From CBDDHT01 sp965227905 (GTDB lineage: Bacteria > Pseudomonadota > Alphaproteobacteria > Rhizobiales > Methyloligellaceae), in NCBI GenBank assembly GCA_965227905.1, contig OZ245780.1:5580001-5644000 (forward strand): a stretch of DNA of 64,000 nt, written 5' to 3'. This document shows positions 53,858-63,271 of the stretch, piece after piece. The notes under the pieces were generated by a model, which was not told the DNA's origin, searched no databases, and saw only the letters and a list, made by a program, of their open reading frames with translations. The stretch's first letter is position 1. Each line of letters starts with the position of its first letter. Position numbers and translations under genes: made by a program.

Positions 53858-54583
53858 TCAGTCGGCCCGCCGGCAATCCAGCAGATCGAGGAGATCTGCC
53901 TCTCGCGGCCGGGCGGCGACGCTCAATTGGCTGCTGTCCAACGGCGCCAGGCAATCGGCGACCGGCTTGGACAAGCAGTAGTAATGGAGCTTGCGGGCAG
54001 CCTCCACGCGTCCACCCGCACTTATTACTTTCATATACACTTTCGCGGTCCGGGGCGACATCAAGATCACGCCATCAAGACGATTTTCTGCAAGATCCCG
54101 GCTTCTTTCGGCGCTTAAACACGATGCGCGGACCGCCTCATAGAGCGCTGGCTGGTCCATCTTGAATCCAAGTGCTTCCATGCTTCCCTTGAGGTCTGAC
54201 GCCAACGCAGTTCCTGCCAGATGCAAAAGTGTCCCCGCGGTCCGATCACATCCTTCAGCGATCACATCCACGAGCCCTTCCGCTGTACCGCTCCCCTCAT
54301 ACACGGCCGAAAATCCCATTTTGCGGGCCAACGCTGCGCTTCCCGGACCAACAACAAATATCGGCAGTTTTCTTGCGTCTTCAAGCTCTTGCCGCACCGA
54401 AAGCGCTCTGAGACCGTTTTGGCTCGTCGCGATTAGCGCCTGCACGCCCTGCAATGACAAAGGGACTGAATTGTCGAAGTGGATCGTCAGCAGCGGATCG
54501 ACAACCGCTTCATGCCCCAGATCCGCCAGGCTTTCTGCCTGCCGGCTCGCATCCGGTTCGGCACGGGTCACCCAGAGGCGCAT
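53858..54583 (-). CDS. hemD: Uroporphyrinogen-III synthase
   Basis: A 241-residue protein of the HemD fold. It starts MRLWVTRAEPDA and contains ALIATSQNGLRAL and later LDGVILMSPRTAKVYM, typical positions in this poorly conserved enzyme. It closes hydroxymethylbilane to uroporphyrinogen III with ring D inversion. ATG 54583 overlaps the hemC stop as TGATG. It continues into the mitofilin and HemY-like genes. Confidence 0.9.
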   Translation of the reverse strand: MRLWVTRAEPDASRQAESLADLGHEAVVDPLLTIHFDNSVPLSLQGVQALIATSQNGLRALSVRQELEDARKLPIFVVGPGSAALARKMGFSAVYEGSGTAEGLVDVIAEGCDRTAGTLLHLAGTALASDLKGSMEALGFKMDQPALYEAVRASCLSAERSRDLAENRLDGVILMSPRTAKVYMKVISAGGRVEAARKLHYYCLSKPVADCLAPLDSSQLSVAARPREADLLDLLDCRRAD

Positions 54584-55554
54584 CAATCAAGTCCGGCGAA
54601 AAAATCCGGGCCGGCATGCGAGAGAAGCTCCGCACCGGCATCCAGGCCCATCGATGCCGCATCGTCCGGACTGCCTTCGCGGCTGGTTTCATGGCATTCG
54701 CGCCCATCAGGGGACAGAATCATCCCCCGAAACCGCAAATGACCGGCATCGAGTTCCGCAAGCCCGGCGATCGGCGTGCGGCATGAGCCGTCGAGCTTTG
54801 CCAAAAAGGCGCGTTCCGCGGCAAGGCGGGTATCCGTCGATTGATCGTGCAGTGGCTCGAGAAGACGGGCCGTCGCTTCATCGTCGACACGGATTTCGAC
54901 ACCAATCGCTCCCTGTGCCACGGCTGGTAGCATCGCGTCGGTCTCGATAAGTGCGGTGACCTGCTCTTCCAGGCCGAGCCGCTTCAGTCCGGCAAAAGCC
55001 AGAAGCGTTGCATCGACGACGCCCTCCTCAAGCTTTCGCAGCCGCGTCTGCACATTGCCGCGATAGGTAACGACATCGAGATCCGGGCGCAGCCGCTTGA
55101 TCTGGGCCTGGCGCCTCAGGGATGAGCTTCCAACCACAGCGCCCTGGGGCAGATCGGCAATGCTCTTCGCCTTTGGGCTGATAAAGGCATCGCGGACGTC
55201 CTCACGCGCCAGCAAAGCTGCGATAACCAGACCGTCGGGCAGGACCGTCGGCATGTCTTTCATGGAATGGACGGCCAAATCTATGGAACCACCAAGCAGC
55301 GCGTCCTCAATCTCCTTGGTGAACAACCCTTTTCCGCCGAATTCGCGGAGCGCCTTGTCCTGAATCTGGTCCCCCGTGGTCTTGATGACCTGGATATCGA
55401 CGGCATCGGTTTCGAAACCGTGCGCTGCGCAAAGTCGGTCCCGGACTTCGTGCGCCTGCCAGAGAGCCAGCGCGCTGCCGCGCGTGCCAATACGAACACG
55501 ATGGGAATTCAAAGGCTTGCCTCCGGAAGATTTGGCGTGCAATTCCAAGGTCAT
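54583..55554 (-). CDS. hemC: Porphobilinogen deaminase (hydroxymethylbilane synthase)
   Basis: A 323-residue enzyme that joins four porphobilinogens. Motifs are RIGTRGSALALWQAHEV, GKGLFTKEIEDALL, VHSMKDMPT and the dipyrromethane-cofactor cysteine in GSCRTPIAG. The annotated ATG 55554 lacks a good ribosome site. TTG 55512 (residue 15) has GGAGG seven bases upstream and would also leave the catalytic core intact. First haem gene of the block. Confidence 0.95.
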   Translation of the reverse strand: MTLELHAKSSGGKPLNSHRVRIGTRGSALALWQAHEVRDRLCAAHGFETDAVDIQVIKTTGDQIQDKALREFGGKGLFTKEIEDALLGGSIDLAVHSMKDMPTVLPDGLVIAALLAREDVRDAFISPKAKSIADLPQGAVVGSSSLRRQAQIKRLRPDLDVVTYRGNVQTRLRKLEEGVVDATLLAFAGLKRLGLEEQVTALIETDAMLPAVAQGAIGVEIRVDDEATARLLEPLHDQSTDTRLAAERAFLAKLDGSCRTPIAGLAELDAGHLRFRGMILSPDGRECHETSREGSPDDAASMGLDAGAELLSHAGPDFFAGLD

Positions 55555-55563
55555 CGACTATAG

Positions 55564-56202
55564 CTACCGGTCGACATATCCCGCCACTGGCAGCGTTTCA
55601 AGGATCGCATCGGCTATCTTGCGGCCGCCCTTGAAGGATGGCTCGATCGGATTGGCGAAGTCTTCGCTCTCGTCGCAAACAAGTCGAAGATCGATGAGGG
55701 GCAGTTTTCGACGCAGCGCTTCCTGCGTGATCACATCGTTGAATAGGCTGAGCGCCGCTTCGACTGGTCTTTGAAAATGCTTGAACATGATGTCACGGCC
55801 GAAATCCGGGTTATAGATCGTGCAGACCGTAAGGGAGTCCGCGATCGCGTGAACTGCGTCCAATGCAGTGACATAATTCTCTCTAAAGGCTTCACGCATA
55901 TCGAAAAGCAATGACAGAGCCTCGTCCAGATGGCGCTGCTGACCATCGGATAGCAAATGCTGATGGTCCAATGCATCGTTTCCGCCGACGCTCAGAAAAA
56001 ATCGACTGCCAGGGACAACCTCTGCATCGCTCAGCTGTTTCGGCACATCCAAGGTCCTGTGACCGTCGACGGCCCACAGATTCACGACCCACTCATTCGG
56101 ATCGACCATCGTCTCCAATGTCGTGCGAACATCCGGCTCTCCAGGAACATAGGATTGATTATCGAAGATCGAGTCGCCCAAAAGCAGAATCTGTTTTGGC
56201 AT
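55564..56202 (-). CDS. SGNH/GDSL-type hydrolase-like protein
   Basis: A 212-residue protein with block I ILLLGDSIFDN (Ser11 the expected nucleophile) and block III SVGGNDAL. In block V, where DxxH is expected, the sequence reads FANPIEPSFKGG. The usual catalytic His position carries Glu, so activity is doubtful or uses another arrangement. ATG 56202 has AAGG upstream; ATG 56208 is an alternative. It stands just upstream of hemC on the same strand. Confidence 0.75.
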   Translation of the reverse strand: MPKQILLLGDSIFDNQSYVPGEPDVRTTLETMVDPNEWVVNLWAVDGHRTLDVPKQLSDAEVVPGSRFFLSVGGNDALDHQHLLSDGQQRHLDEALSLLFDMREAFRENYVTALDAVHAIADSLTVCTIYNPDFGRDIMFKHFQRPVEAALSLFNDVITQEALRRKLPLIDLRLVCDESEDFANPIEPSFKGGRKIADAILETLPVAGYVDR

Positions 56203-56337
56203 TTTCATACCTTTATGCAACGCATCGCACCCACGACAGACTATACCGGCTGGTTACAGCGCACTTGCGTCCAAATGAAGCGCTATTGCGAGCTCTTGAA
56301 GTCGGAGTGATCTGGCGCAGATCTTCGGAGGTTTTTC

Positions 56338-56880
56338 ATGAGTGACCAAAGTCGAGACGGACCTCCGAAAGCGCCCTCCGGACCAATGACAATTCTCACA
56401 TACGCCGCAGACCTCACACCGAGCGAACGCACTCGGCATGAGCGAAACATGGCATTGGCGTTAGATGTTGCGACGACAGTGCCGGCACCGTTCGGTGCCG
56501 TAATCGTCGATAGACGGTCCGGTGACGTCGTTTGCCGCGGCGGCAACGAGAGTCATACAGGCAATCGGATCCTGCACGGTGAAATCGTTGCCATCACAAA
56601 CTGCGCAGCAATTCGGCCAGCCGTCGACTGGGAACACTTGTCGCTCTATACGACCGCGGAGCCCTGCCCGATGTGCGCAAGTGCTATCGTCTGGTCGCAG
56701 ATCCCCGAGGTGATTTATGGAACGTCGATCACGACCCTCGTTCAACTCGGACTCAATCAGATCCATCTGACGAGTCCGGCTATCGCTGCAGCAGCCCCCT
56801 TTTACGCTGGCGCGATCATCGGCGGGATTCTCGAGACCGAGACCGATGAGGTCTTCGCGCGCTGGATTGGCTCGCAATAA
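56338..56880 (+). CDS. Nucleoside/guanine deaminase-like protein (CDA superfamily)
   Basis: A 180-residue zinc deaminase. The zinc and catalytic motifs are HGE (in RILHGEIVAI) and PCPMC (in TTAEPCPMCASA). The C-terminal region (TLVQLGLNQIHLTSP) resembles guanine or nucleoside deaminases rather than tRNA deaminase TadA. GGAGG lies upstream of ATG 56338. The gene lies between the SGNH gene and tsaD. Confidence 0.85.
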   Translation: MSDQSRDGPPKAPSGPMTILTYAADLTPSERTRHERNMALALDVATTVPAPFGAVIVDRRSGDVVCRGGNESHTGNRILHGEIVAITNCAAIRPAVDWEHLSLYTTAEPCPMCASAIVWSQIPEVIYGTSITTLVQLGLNQIHLTSPAIAAAAPFYAGAIIGGILETETDEVFARWIGSQ

Positions 56881-56942
56881 GCCACACCGCTGATATAAGT
56901 GGCGCGACGTGGGCCAATGCGGTGTCGGAACGGAGCCAATGC

Positions 56943-58040
56943 ATGCAGGACACTGCCAACAATCGACCGCTGACCGTGCTCGGAATCGAGTCGAGTTGTG
57001 ATGAAACGGCAGCGGCTATCGTGGTGCGCGAAGGCTCTGCTCGGGGACGCATCTGCAGCAATATCGTTCGCTCGCAAGTCGAAGCGCATGCAGCCTATGG
57101 CGGCGTCGTACCGGAAATCGCTGCACGCGCCCATGTGACCTGCCTTGATGAACTCATTGCTGCGGCACTCGACGAGGCCGGAATGGACTTTTCCGATCTC
57201 GACGGCATTGCCGCCACCGCCGGTCCCGGTCTGATCGGTGGCCTTATGGTTGGCCTGATGACCGCGAAAGCAATCGCTCTTGTGCATAATCTCCCGCTAC
57301 TCGCCGTCAATCATCTGGAAGGGCATGCGCTAACGGTTGGATTAACGGAAGGATTGGCGCCTCCCTATCTGCTGCTGCTGGTTTCCGGCGGGCACACTCA
57401 GTTACAGAGCGTGGACGATGTCGGTCGCTATGAGCGTCTCGGTACGACACTCGACGACGCCCTCGGCGAGGCCTTCGACAAGACAGCAAAACTTTTAGGA
57501 CTGGGATTCCCTGGAGGTCCCGAAGTTGAGCGCTATGCACGTGACGGAGATCCCGCACGTTTCGACTTCCCGACGCCGATGGTCGGGCGCAAGGATCCGC
57601 ATTTTTCGTTTTCGGGCCTGAAGACGGCCGTCAGGCGGGCAGCAGAGGACCTGGCCCCTCTCGGGCGACAGGACATTGCCGATCTCTGCGCGAGTTTCGA
57701 GCAATCGGTTACTGCGTCCGTCAAGGATCGCTGCCGGGTTGCGATGACCCGTTTCCGTACAAGTCACAGCAGTCAGAAACAGCATCGATTGGTGGTCGCC
57801 GGCGGCGTTGCGGCGAACAGCAGCCTGCGCGCCGCCCTCACCGAACTCGCCGGCGAGCAAAAGTTTTCGCTTCATGTTCCGCCAATCGCCCTATGCACGG
57901 ACAATGGCGCTATGATCGCTTGGGCAGGCGCAGAACGGCTAGCACGAGGCGATACAGACTCTTTCGAAATCGGCCCCCGTGCGCGCTGGCCGCTTGATGA
58001 AGATGCGCCGCCTGCAATTGGCGCTGGGGTGAAAGCTTAG
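56943..58040 (+). CDS. tsaD: tRNA N6-adenosine threonylcarbamoyltransferase TsaD
   Basis: A 365-residue ASKHA-fold enzyme that makes t6A37 in tRNAs reading ANN codons. Motifs are VLGIESSCDET, the metal-binding VNHLEGH and SGGHTQLQ. ATG 56943 has GGAG upstream. It is followed 17 bases later by gpsA, the usual neighbour in this group of bacteria. Confidence 0.96.
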   Translation: MQDTANNRPLTVLGIESSCDETAAAIVVREGSARGRICSNIVRSQVEAHAAYGGVVPEIAARAHVTCLDELIAAALDEAGMDFSDLDGIAATAGPGLIGGLMVGLMTAKAIALVHNLPLLAVNHLEGHALTVGLTEGLAPPYLLLLVSGGHTQLQSVDDVGRYERLGTTLDDALGEAFDKTAKLLGLGFPGGPEVERYARDGDPARFDFPTPMVGRKDPHFSFSGLKTAVRRAAEDLAPLGRQDIADLCASFEQSVTASVKDRCRVAMTRFRTSHSSQKQHRLVVAGGVAANSSLRAALTELAGEQKFSLHVPPIALCTDNGAMIAWAGAERLARGDTDSFEIGPRARWPLDEDAPPAIGAGVKA

Positions 58041-58057
58041 GTCAGGAAAGCAATCTG

Positions 58058-59053
58058 ATGGCAATCGAAACAATTGGTATTGTCGGTAGTGGCGCCTGGG
58101 GCACCGCCCTTGCGCAGTCGGTCGTGAAGGCCGGCCGCGGCGCAAAGCTCTGGGCTTATGAATATGAGACCATCTCCGACATCAACGATCACCACCAGAA
58201 CCGGACATATCTTCCTGGCGTCAAACTGGACCGAAGGATCCGGGCGACGGGCAAGCTATCCGAGATTGCCGAAACCGATGCGCTTCTGATCGTCGTTCCG
58301 GCGCAGCATCTTCGGACCATCTCGACGGATCTTGCGCCGCATCTGCCCGAGGGGCGGCCCGTCGTCATTTGTGCCAAAGGCATCGAGCAGAAGACAGACA
58401 AGCTGATGGGGGACGTGCTCGCCGAGGCGCTCCCTCACGCAGCCCTTGCGATACTCTCCGGCCCGAGCTTCGCGGCGGAAGTGGCGCGCGGTCTGCCTGC
58501 AGCGGTCACTCTGGCGTGCGAGGATGAAAGTCTCGGTCGCGATCTTGCCTACGCGATCGGACACACGGCCTTCCGGCCCTATTGGAGCGACGATGTCATC
58601 GGTACCCAGATCGGCGGTGCCGTAAAGAACGTGCTGGCGATCGCATCGGGTATCGTATTGGGAAAAGAACTTGGGAACAGCGCCCACGCCGCACTGACCA
58701 CGAGGGGTTTCGCCGAGATGGTACGACTGGGATCAGCGCTTGGCGCGCGGCCAGAAACGCTCTCAGGGCTTTCGGGCCTCGGAGACCTTCTCCTAACCTG
58801 CTCGAGCACCCAATCGCGGAACATGTCGCTGGGCAAGGCACTTGGTGAAGGCAAGACGCTTAGCGAGGTCCTCGGAGCCCGCAAATCGATCAGCGAGGGG
58901 GTCTTCACGGCTTCTGCGCTGTCCGAGCTCGCGGAGACGCATAAACTGGAGTTGCCGATCTGTCAGGCGGTCAACGCCGTCGTATCCGGTCAATTGGGCG
59001 TGGACGAAGCCATCGAAGGCTTGCTATCCCGGCCCTTCCGCTCCGAGAACTGA
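58058..59053 (+). CDS. gpsA: Glycerol-3-phosphate dehydrogenase [NAD(P)+]
   Basis: A 331-residue cytoplasmic enzyme reducing dihydroxyacetone phosphate to glycerol-3-phosphate for phospholipid synthesis. The N-terminal NAD motif is IGIVGSGAWGTALAQ. The catalytic Lys lies in GGAVKNVLAIASG, and a further family motif is LSGLSGLGDLLLTCSS. AGGAAAG precedes ATG 58058. It is co-directional with tsaD and the YciI gene. Confidence 0.96.
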   Translation: MAIETIGIVGSGAWGTALAQSVVKAGRGAKLWAYEYETISDINDHHQNRTYLPGVKLDRRIRATGKLSEIAETDALLIVVPAQHLRTISTDLAPHLPEGRPVVICAKGIEQKTDKLMGDVLAEALPHAALAILSGPSFAAEVARGLPAAVTLACEDESLGRDLAYAIGHTAFRPYWSDDVIGTQIGGAVKNVLAIASGIVLGKELGNSAHAALTTRGFAEMVRLGSALGARPETLSGLSGLGDLLLTCSSTQSRNMSLGKALGEGKTLSEVLGARKSISEGVFTASALSELAETHKLELPICQAVNAVVSGQLGVDEAIEGLLSRPFRSEN

Positions 59054-59085
59054 TCTCACAACATCTGCTCAAAAGGATCTCTTGA

Positions 59086-59376
59086 ATGATTTACGCGATC
59101 ATTTGCACCGACAAGTCGGACGGCTTGCCGCTGCGCCAGGCCAATCGGCCCGATCATCTCGACTATCTCAAGTCCCTGGGCGATGCCGTCAAAGCCGGCG
59201 GCCCATTCATGAGCGAAGACGGCGAGCGCCCTGTGGGCAGCCTCGTGGTTGTGGAAGCGGAGGATGAGGCCGCAGCACGCGCGATTGCCGACGCGGACCC
59301 CTATGCCAAGGCTGGTGTCTTTGCGAATGTCGACATTCGACCCTGGAACTGGATCATCAAGAACCCGGAGGCTTAG
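59086..59376 (+). CDS. YciI-family protein
   Basis: A 96-residue protein of the YciI/dimeric alpha-beta barrel family: MIYAIICTDKSDGLPLRQANR, then HLDYLKSLGDAVKAGGPFM, and ADPYAKAGVFANVDIRPW at the end. The His/Asp pair seen in family members is present (DHLDYL). The function is unclear. AAGGATC lies upstream. Three bases separate it from the EVE gene. Confidence 0.9.
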   Translation: MIYAIICTDKSDGLPLRQANRPDHLDYLKSLGDAVKAGGPFMSEDGERPVGSLVVVEAEDEAAARAIADADPYAKAGVFANVDIRPWNWIIKNPEA

Positions 59377-59379
59377 GCC

Positions 59380-59805
59380 ATGGCCTACTGGCTTTTCAAA
59401 TCCGAACCCAACACCTGGTCATGGGATGAGCAGGTGAAGGAGGGTAAGGGCGGCGCCGAATGGGACGGCATTCGGAACTATCAGGCGCGCAACAATATGA
59501 CCGCCATGAAGATCGGCGACATGGGTTTCTTCTACCATTCGATCGATGAAAAGCGTGTCATGGGCATCGTCAAGGTCGTGACGGAGGCGCATCCCGATTC
59601 CACCGATACCACCGGCAAATGGACCTGCGTGGATGTCGCGGCAGTCGAGCCGTTTATCGATCCGGTGACGCTCGAGCAGGTCAAGGCCGAGCCGAAACTG
59701 GCCGACATGGTGCTGGTCAAGAATTCCAGGCTTTCCGTGCAACCGGTCACGGACAAGGAATGGAAAATCATCTGCAAAATGGGCGGGCTGAAAAAGGCGC
59801 CGTAG
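59380..59805 (+). CDS. EVE-domain protein
   Basis: A 141-residue PUA-like EVE domain: MAYWLFKSEPNTWSWDEQ at the start, GIRNYQARNNM, and GFFYHSIDEKRVMGIVKV. EVE domains bind modified bases in DNA or RNA. It follows YciI by three bases, the gene order common in Rhizobiales. It converges with the CorC-type gene. Confidence 0.92.
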   Translation: MAYWLFKSEPNTWSWDEQVKEGKGGAEWDGIRNYQARNNMTAMKIGDMGFFYHSIDEKRVMGIVKVVTEAHPDSTDTTGKWTCVDVAAVEPFIDPVTLEQVKAEPKLADMVLVKNSRLSVQPVTDKEWKIICKMGGLKKAP

Positions 59806-59839
59806 ACCTAGACCCACTCAAAGCCTCATCCGGCTCAGC

Positions 59840-61135
59840 TCAACCTTGCTGTTGTGCTGCCTGCTTGGTTTGTTTGAGCGGCGTCACTTTCACGGCCGTT
59901 ATGCGATTGCGCTGCTTGCGCAACACACCGAACCGATAACCGTGGAACGTGAAAGCCTGGCCTGGCTCGGGTATTGTCTGCGCTTCGTGAATGACCAGAC
60001 CAGCCACCGTGGTGGCTTCCTCTTCCGGCAGATCCCAATCCATGAGTCGGTTGAGATCGCGGACGGGTACCGTACCATCCACATTGACCGTACCGTCTGC
60101 CTGGGGACGAACGCCCATGACAGGTTCGTCATGCTCGTCGGTTATCTCACCGACGATTTCCTCCAGTATGTCCTCAAGCGTCACCAGGCCCTGCACGTCA
60201 CCATATTCGTCGACAACGATTGCGAAGTGCATCTTCTTGCGCAGGAAGGCATTCAACTGATCCTGAAGAGCCGTTGTTTCCGGCACAAACCAGGGGGGTG
60301 TACAGAGCGACAGAATGTCGATCTTGGACAAGTCGCCTTTTGCGTCCTTAAGAGCCTTAAGCAGTGTCTTGGCATGCAGAATTCCGACGATGTCATCCGG
60401 ATCGCTTTGCCAGAGCGGGATGCGCGTGAAAACGCTCTCCAATATTGAATCGATGAGATCTTCAGGAGAGTCGTCAGCGTTGAGCGCCTGCATATTGGTC
60501 CGATGGATCATGACATCCGCGACTTCCATGTCGCGAAGATCCAGCACGCCCCCGAGCATGTCCCGGTCATGCTTTACGACGCCGCCTTCCAGATGATGCA
60601 GTTCGATCGCGCCTCTCAACTCCTCTCGGGAGGACAGTACGGCGGCATCATCGCTCACCCCTCGTCCTAGCAATCTCAACATGTGGCGCACAGCGATCTG
60701 CACACCGGCCGTCACCGGCGCAAACAGAACGACGAACACCCGAACCAAAGGGGCAACCTGGAGCGCCATGCGCTCCGGATTTGAGATCGCATAGGTCTTC
60801 GGCAAAACTTCGGAAAACACCAAGACGAGCGCCGTCATCACCAATGTTGCGTAGACGACACCGCCGCGGCCGAACAATTCCAGGAACAGACTGGTCGCCA
60901 GGGCGGAGGCCAGGATGTTGACCAGATTGTTGCCCAGCAGAAGTGCGCCGATCAGACGCTCGCGGTCGGTTATGAGATAGTCGACCAGTGACGCACGCCG
61001 GCTGCCATCCTGGCCAATTGCGTGAATCCGGGCGCGCGAAACCGCCGTCAGCGCCGTTTCCGAGCCCGAAAAAAAGGCAGAGAGGATCAGGAGGGCAAAG
61101 ATCGCCGCGATCATCAAAAGAAGTTCGAGGGTCAT
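59840..61135 (-). CDS. CNNM/CorC-type transporter-associated protein with CBS domains
   Basis: A 431-residue membrane protein: a DUF21/CNNM membrane domain (about 1-190, starting with IFALLILSAFFSGSETALTAVSR), then a CBS pair (about 205-330, including IVVDEYGDVQGLVTLEDILEEIVG). A C-terminal CorC_HlyC domain ends it. Family members affect magnesium/cobalt balance. ATG 61135 overlaps the aroB stop as ATGA. Confidence 0.93.
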   Translation of the reverse strand: MTLELLLMIAAIFALLILSAFFSGSETALTAVSRARIHAIGQDGSRRASLVDYLITDRERLIGALLLGNNLVNILASALATSLFLELFGRGGVVYATLVMTALVLVFSEVLPKTYAISNPERMALQVAPLVRVFVVLFAPVTAGVQIAVRHMLRLLGRGVSDDAAVLSSREELRGAIELHHLEGGVVKHDRDMLGGVLDLRDMEVADVMIHRTNMQALNADDSPEDLIDSILESVFTRIPLWQSDPDDIVGILHAKTLLKALKDAKGDLSKIDILSLCTPPWFVPETTALQDQLNAFLRKKMHFAIVVDEYGDVQGLVTLEDILEEIVGEITDEHDEPVMGVRPQADGTVNVDGTVPVRDLNRLMDWDLPEEEATTVAGLVIHEAQTIPEPGQAFTFHGYRFGVLRKQRNRITAVKVTPLKQTKQAAQQQG

Positions 61136-62280
61136 CGGCCTTCACATTTGCGCATCAAGAAATCTTCGAGCCGGCCCATCGGCACTTCCCGTTCGACATA
61201 GGCGTGACCGATCCCGCGCACGAGCACGAAGGAGATGCTCCCACCTTCGACTTTCTTGTCCTGCGCCATCAACGCCAACAAATCTTTCGCTGTCGGATGC
61301 GGCGGTTCCATCTCGACAATCCGGGTGGGCAGTCCGACGGATTTAAGATGGGCTTCCATGCGTTCGCAATCCTGCTTGGAGCAGAGCGCCAACTCTTCGG
61401 AGAATCCAAAGGCAAGCGTCATCCCGATCGACACGCCCTCGCCATGCAGCAGGCGGTGTGAATAACCGGCGAAGGCTTCGATCGCATGGCCGAATGTGTG
61501 GCCCAGATTGAGCAATGCCCGTTGCCCGGCCTCGCGCTCGTCCTCGGCGACAATGTTCGCCTTCATGATGCAGCTTTTTTCGATGGCCTCGCTTCGCGCC
61601 GGGCCGGGACCGGCAAAGATGTCTTTCCAGTTTTGATCCAGCCAATCGAAGAACGAAGCGTCTCCCAAAAGACCGTATTTCGCGACCTCGGCATAACCGG
61701 CACGGAACTGCCGGTCGGGAAGCGTTTCCAGGACATCCGCATCGGCAACGACAAGGCTCGGCTGATAGAATGTTCCGACCAGATTCTTGCCTTGCGGCGT
61801 ATCGATCCCGGTCTTTCCGCCAACAGCAGAGTCGACCTGGGCCAGGAGTGTCGTCGGCACCTGAACGAGGCGAACACCGCGGCGAATGAGGCTTGCGGCA
61901 AATCCGGCCAGATCGCCGATGACGCCGCCGCCCAGCGCTATCACCGTGTCCCTGCGCTCAACTTCCATTTCGAGGAGCTGCTCGCACAGAGGCTCGAGCT
62001 GCGTGAAGCTCTTCGTCGATTCTCCGGGCGGCAACACGATTGTTCCTGCCAAGCCAATCTGATCCTTCAAGCTTGCCTCAACGGCTTCCAAATGCAGGCC
62101 GGCAACAGTTTCATCCGTAATGATGGCTGCCCGTGTTCCGGGTGCAATGTCCGCCAGCCTTCGGCCGACGCTGCCGAGAAGTCCCGGTCCGATGACGATG
62201 TCATAGGCGCGATCGCCGAGCGCAACACGAACGGTGCTGGATGGGTCGGCAGCCGACTCTTGATTCGTTTGTTGATCCAT
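61132..62280 (-). CDS. aroB: 3-dehydroquinate synthase
   Basis: A 382-residue NAD- and metal-dependent enzyme of the shikimate pathway. Motifs include GGGVIGDLAGFAASLIRRGV, VPTTLLAQVDSAVGGKTGID, and LNLGHTFGHAIE with metal-binding His. ATG 62280 is used; the longer reading to 62352 runs into the aroK end and is less likely. It is 16 bases after aroK on the same strand. Confidence 0.95.
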   Translation of the reverse strand: MDQQTNQESAADPSSTVRVALGDRAYDIVIGPGLLGSVGRRLADIAPGTRAAIITDETVAGLHLEAVEASLKDQIGLAGTIVLPPGESTKSFTQLEPLCEQLLEMEVERRDTVIALGGGVIGDLAGFAASLIRRGVRLVQVPTTLLAQVDSAVGGKTGIDTPQGKNLVGTFYQPSLVVADADVLETLPDRQFRAGYAEVAKYGLLGDASFFDWLDQNWKDIFAGPGPARSEAIEKSCIMKANIVAEDEREAGQRALLNLGHTFGHAIEAFAGYSHRLLHGEGVSIGMTLAFGFSEELALCSKQDCERMEAHLKSVGLPTRIVEMEPPHPTAKDLLALMAQDKKVEGGSISFVLVRGIGHAYVEREVPMGRLEDFLMRKCEGR

Positions 62281-62296
62281 TAGGTGTTCAGTCCAG

Positions 62297-62908
62297 TCAC
62301 TCGGCTCGCTTGTTGTTCGGGGAAGAAAGCAGTGGGCTGCCGTAGAGCGCATTCATGATTTCGTTGACGATCGTATCGTGCGGCGCATTGCGGCTCTGCA
62401 CGACAATATCCGCCTGCGCATAGATCGGATAGCGTTCGTCCATCAGCTTTTTCATTATGGCTTTGGGATCGCCATCTTTCAGTAGCGGTCGATTGTCGCG
62501 CCGAGACACGCGTTGGACCAAGACATCGAGATCCGCTTTCAGCCAGACGGACACACCATGGTCTGCCACGGTCTTGCGAGTTTCCTCATTCATGTAGGCC
62601 CCGCCCCCCGTGGCGAGAACCCGTCCGCCGGAGGTGAGAAGCCGTTCGATGACCTTGCGCTCACCCGACCGGAAATAGGCCTCACCGTGCTCCGCGAAGA
62701 TTTCGCTGATACTCTGCCCGGCTGCAATTTCAATTTCCGAATCCGCATCGGTAAAAGGAATGCCGAGCTCATGCGCCAGACGGCGGCCGATCGCCGTCTT
62801 GCCGGCTCCCATCAAGCCGATTAAAACGATGCTGCGCTGGCCAAGTCCTTCGCGAATTGATGCGGTTCGTGATGCCTTGTTGTTTCGCTTGCGTGCGTCG
62901 GTGCGCAT
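62297..62908 (-). CDS. aroK: Shikimate kinase
   Basis: A P-loop kinase phosphorylating shikimate. Walker A is GLMGAGKTAIGRRLA, the shikimate-binding residues are in TDADSEIE and ATGGGAYM, and the lid has RDNRPLL. The start is uncertain. ATG 62908 gives 203 residues, close to the usual length; ATGs at 62959 and 63049 would add 17 or 47 residues with no family match. It heads aroK-aroB-corC. Confidence 0.9.
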   Translation of the reverse strand: MRTDARKRNNKASRTASIREGLGQRSIVLIGLMGAGKTAIGRRLAHELGIPFTDADSEIEIAAGQSISEIFAEHGEAYFRSGERKVIERLLTSGGRVLATGGGAYMNEETRKTVADHGVSVWLKADLDVLVQRVSRRDNRPLLKDGDPKAIMKKLMDERYPIYAQADIVVQSRNAPHDTIVNEIMNALYGSPLLSSPNNKRAE

Positions 62909-63127
62909 GGGGAGACTTGGGACCTTCGATATTTGCAGTAGTGGCGAACGTTCAGGCATTCTAGCTTTGAGATTCGTCGGTTGCCTATCGAAAAAGGCCC
63001 ACTCTTTGATGGACTCGTTAACGCGGAGATTCGCAATGGTATGGTTCATTCGCGGCTACAGCAGGGTTGAGTGCGCTTTTTCGACAGCGCTGCGCGACGA
63101 TTGGGTCCCCATGGTGAGTGCCACTTA

Positions 63128-63271
63128 ATGCCGAGTTTGATCAGATTTCTGTTTGTCTGTGCTGTTTTTACGGGCGTGGTTTACGGCAGTCTTTATGTGT
63201 TGTCGGAATTTTTCGAACCGGAGCCGAAAGAGATATCGAAGACCCTGCGAAACGTTAAGCTCCGCAATTGA
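63128..63271 (+). CDS. Small single-helix membrane protein upstream of xerD
   Basis: A 47-residue protein with one hydrophobic helix (IRFLFVCAVFTGVVYGSLYVL, residues about 5-25, given here in part) and a charged tail EPEPKEISKTLRNVKLRN. It lies divergent from aroK and its TGA overlaps the TTG that may start xerD. Similar small proteins sit at this place in other Rhizobiales, as I recall. The function is unknown. Confidence 0.6.
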   Translation: MPSLIRFLFVCAVFTGVVYGSLYVLSEFFEPEPKEISKTLRNVKLRN

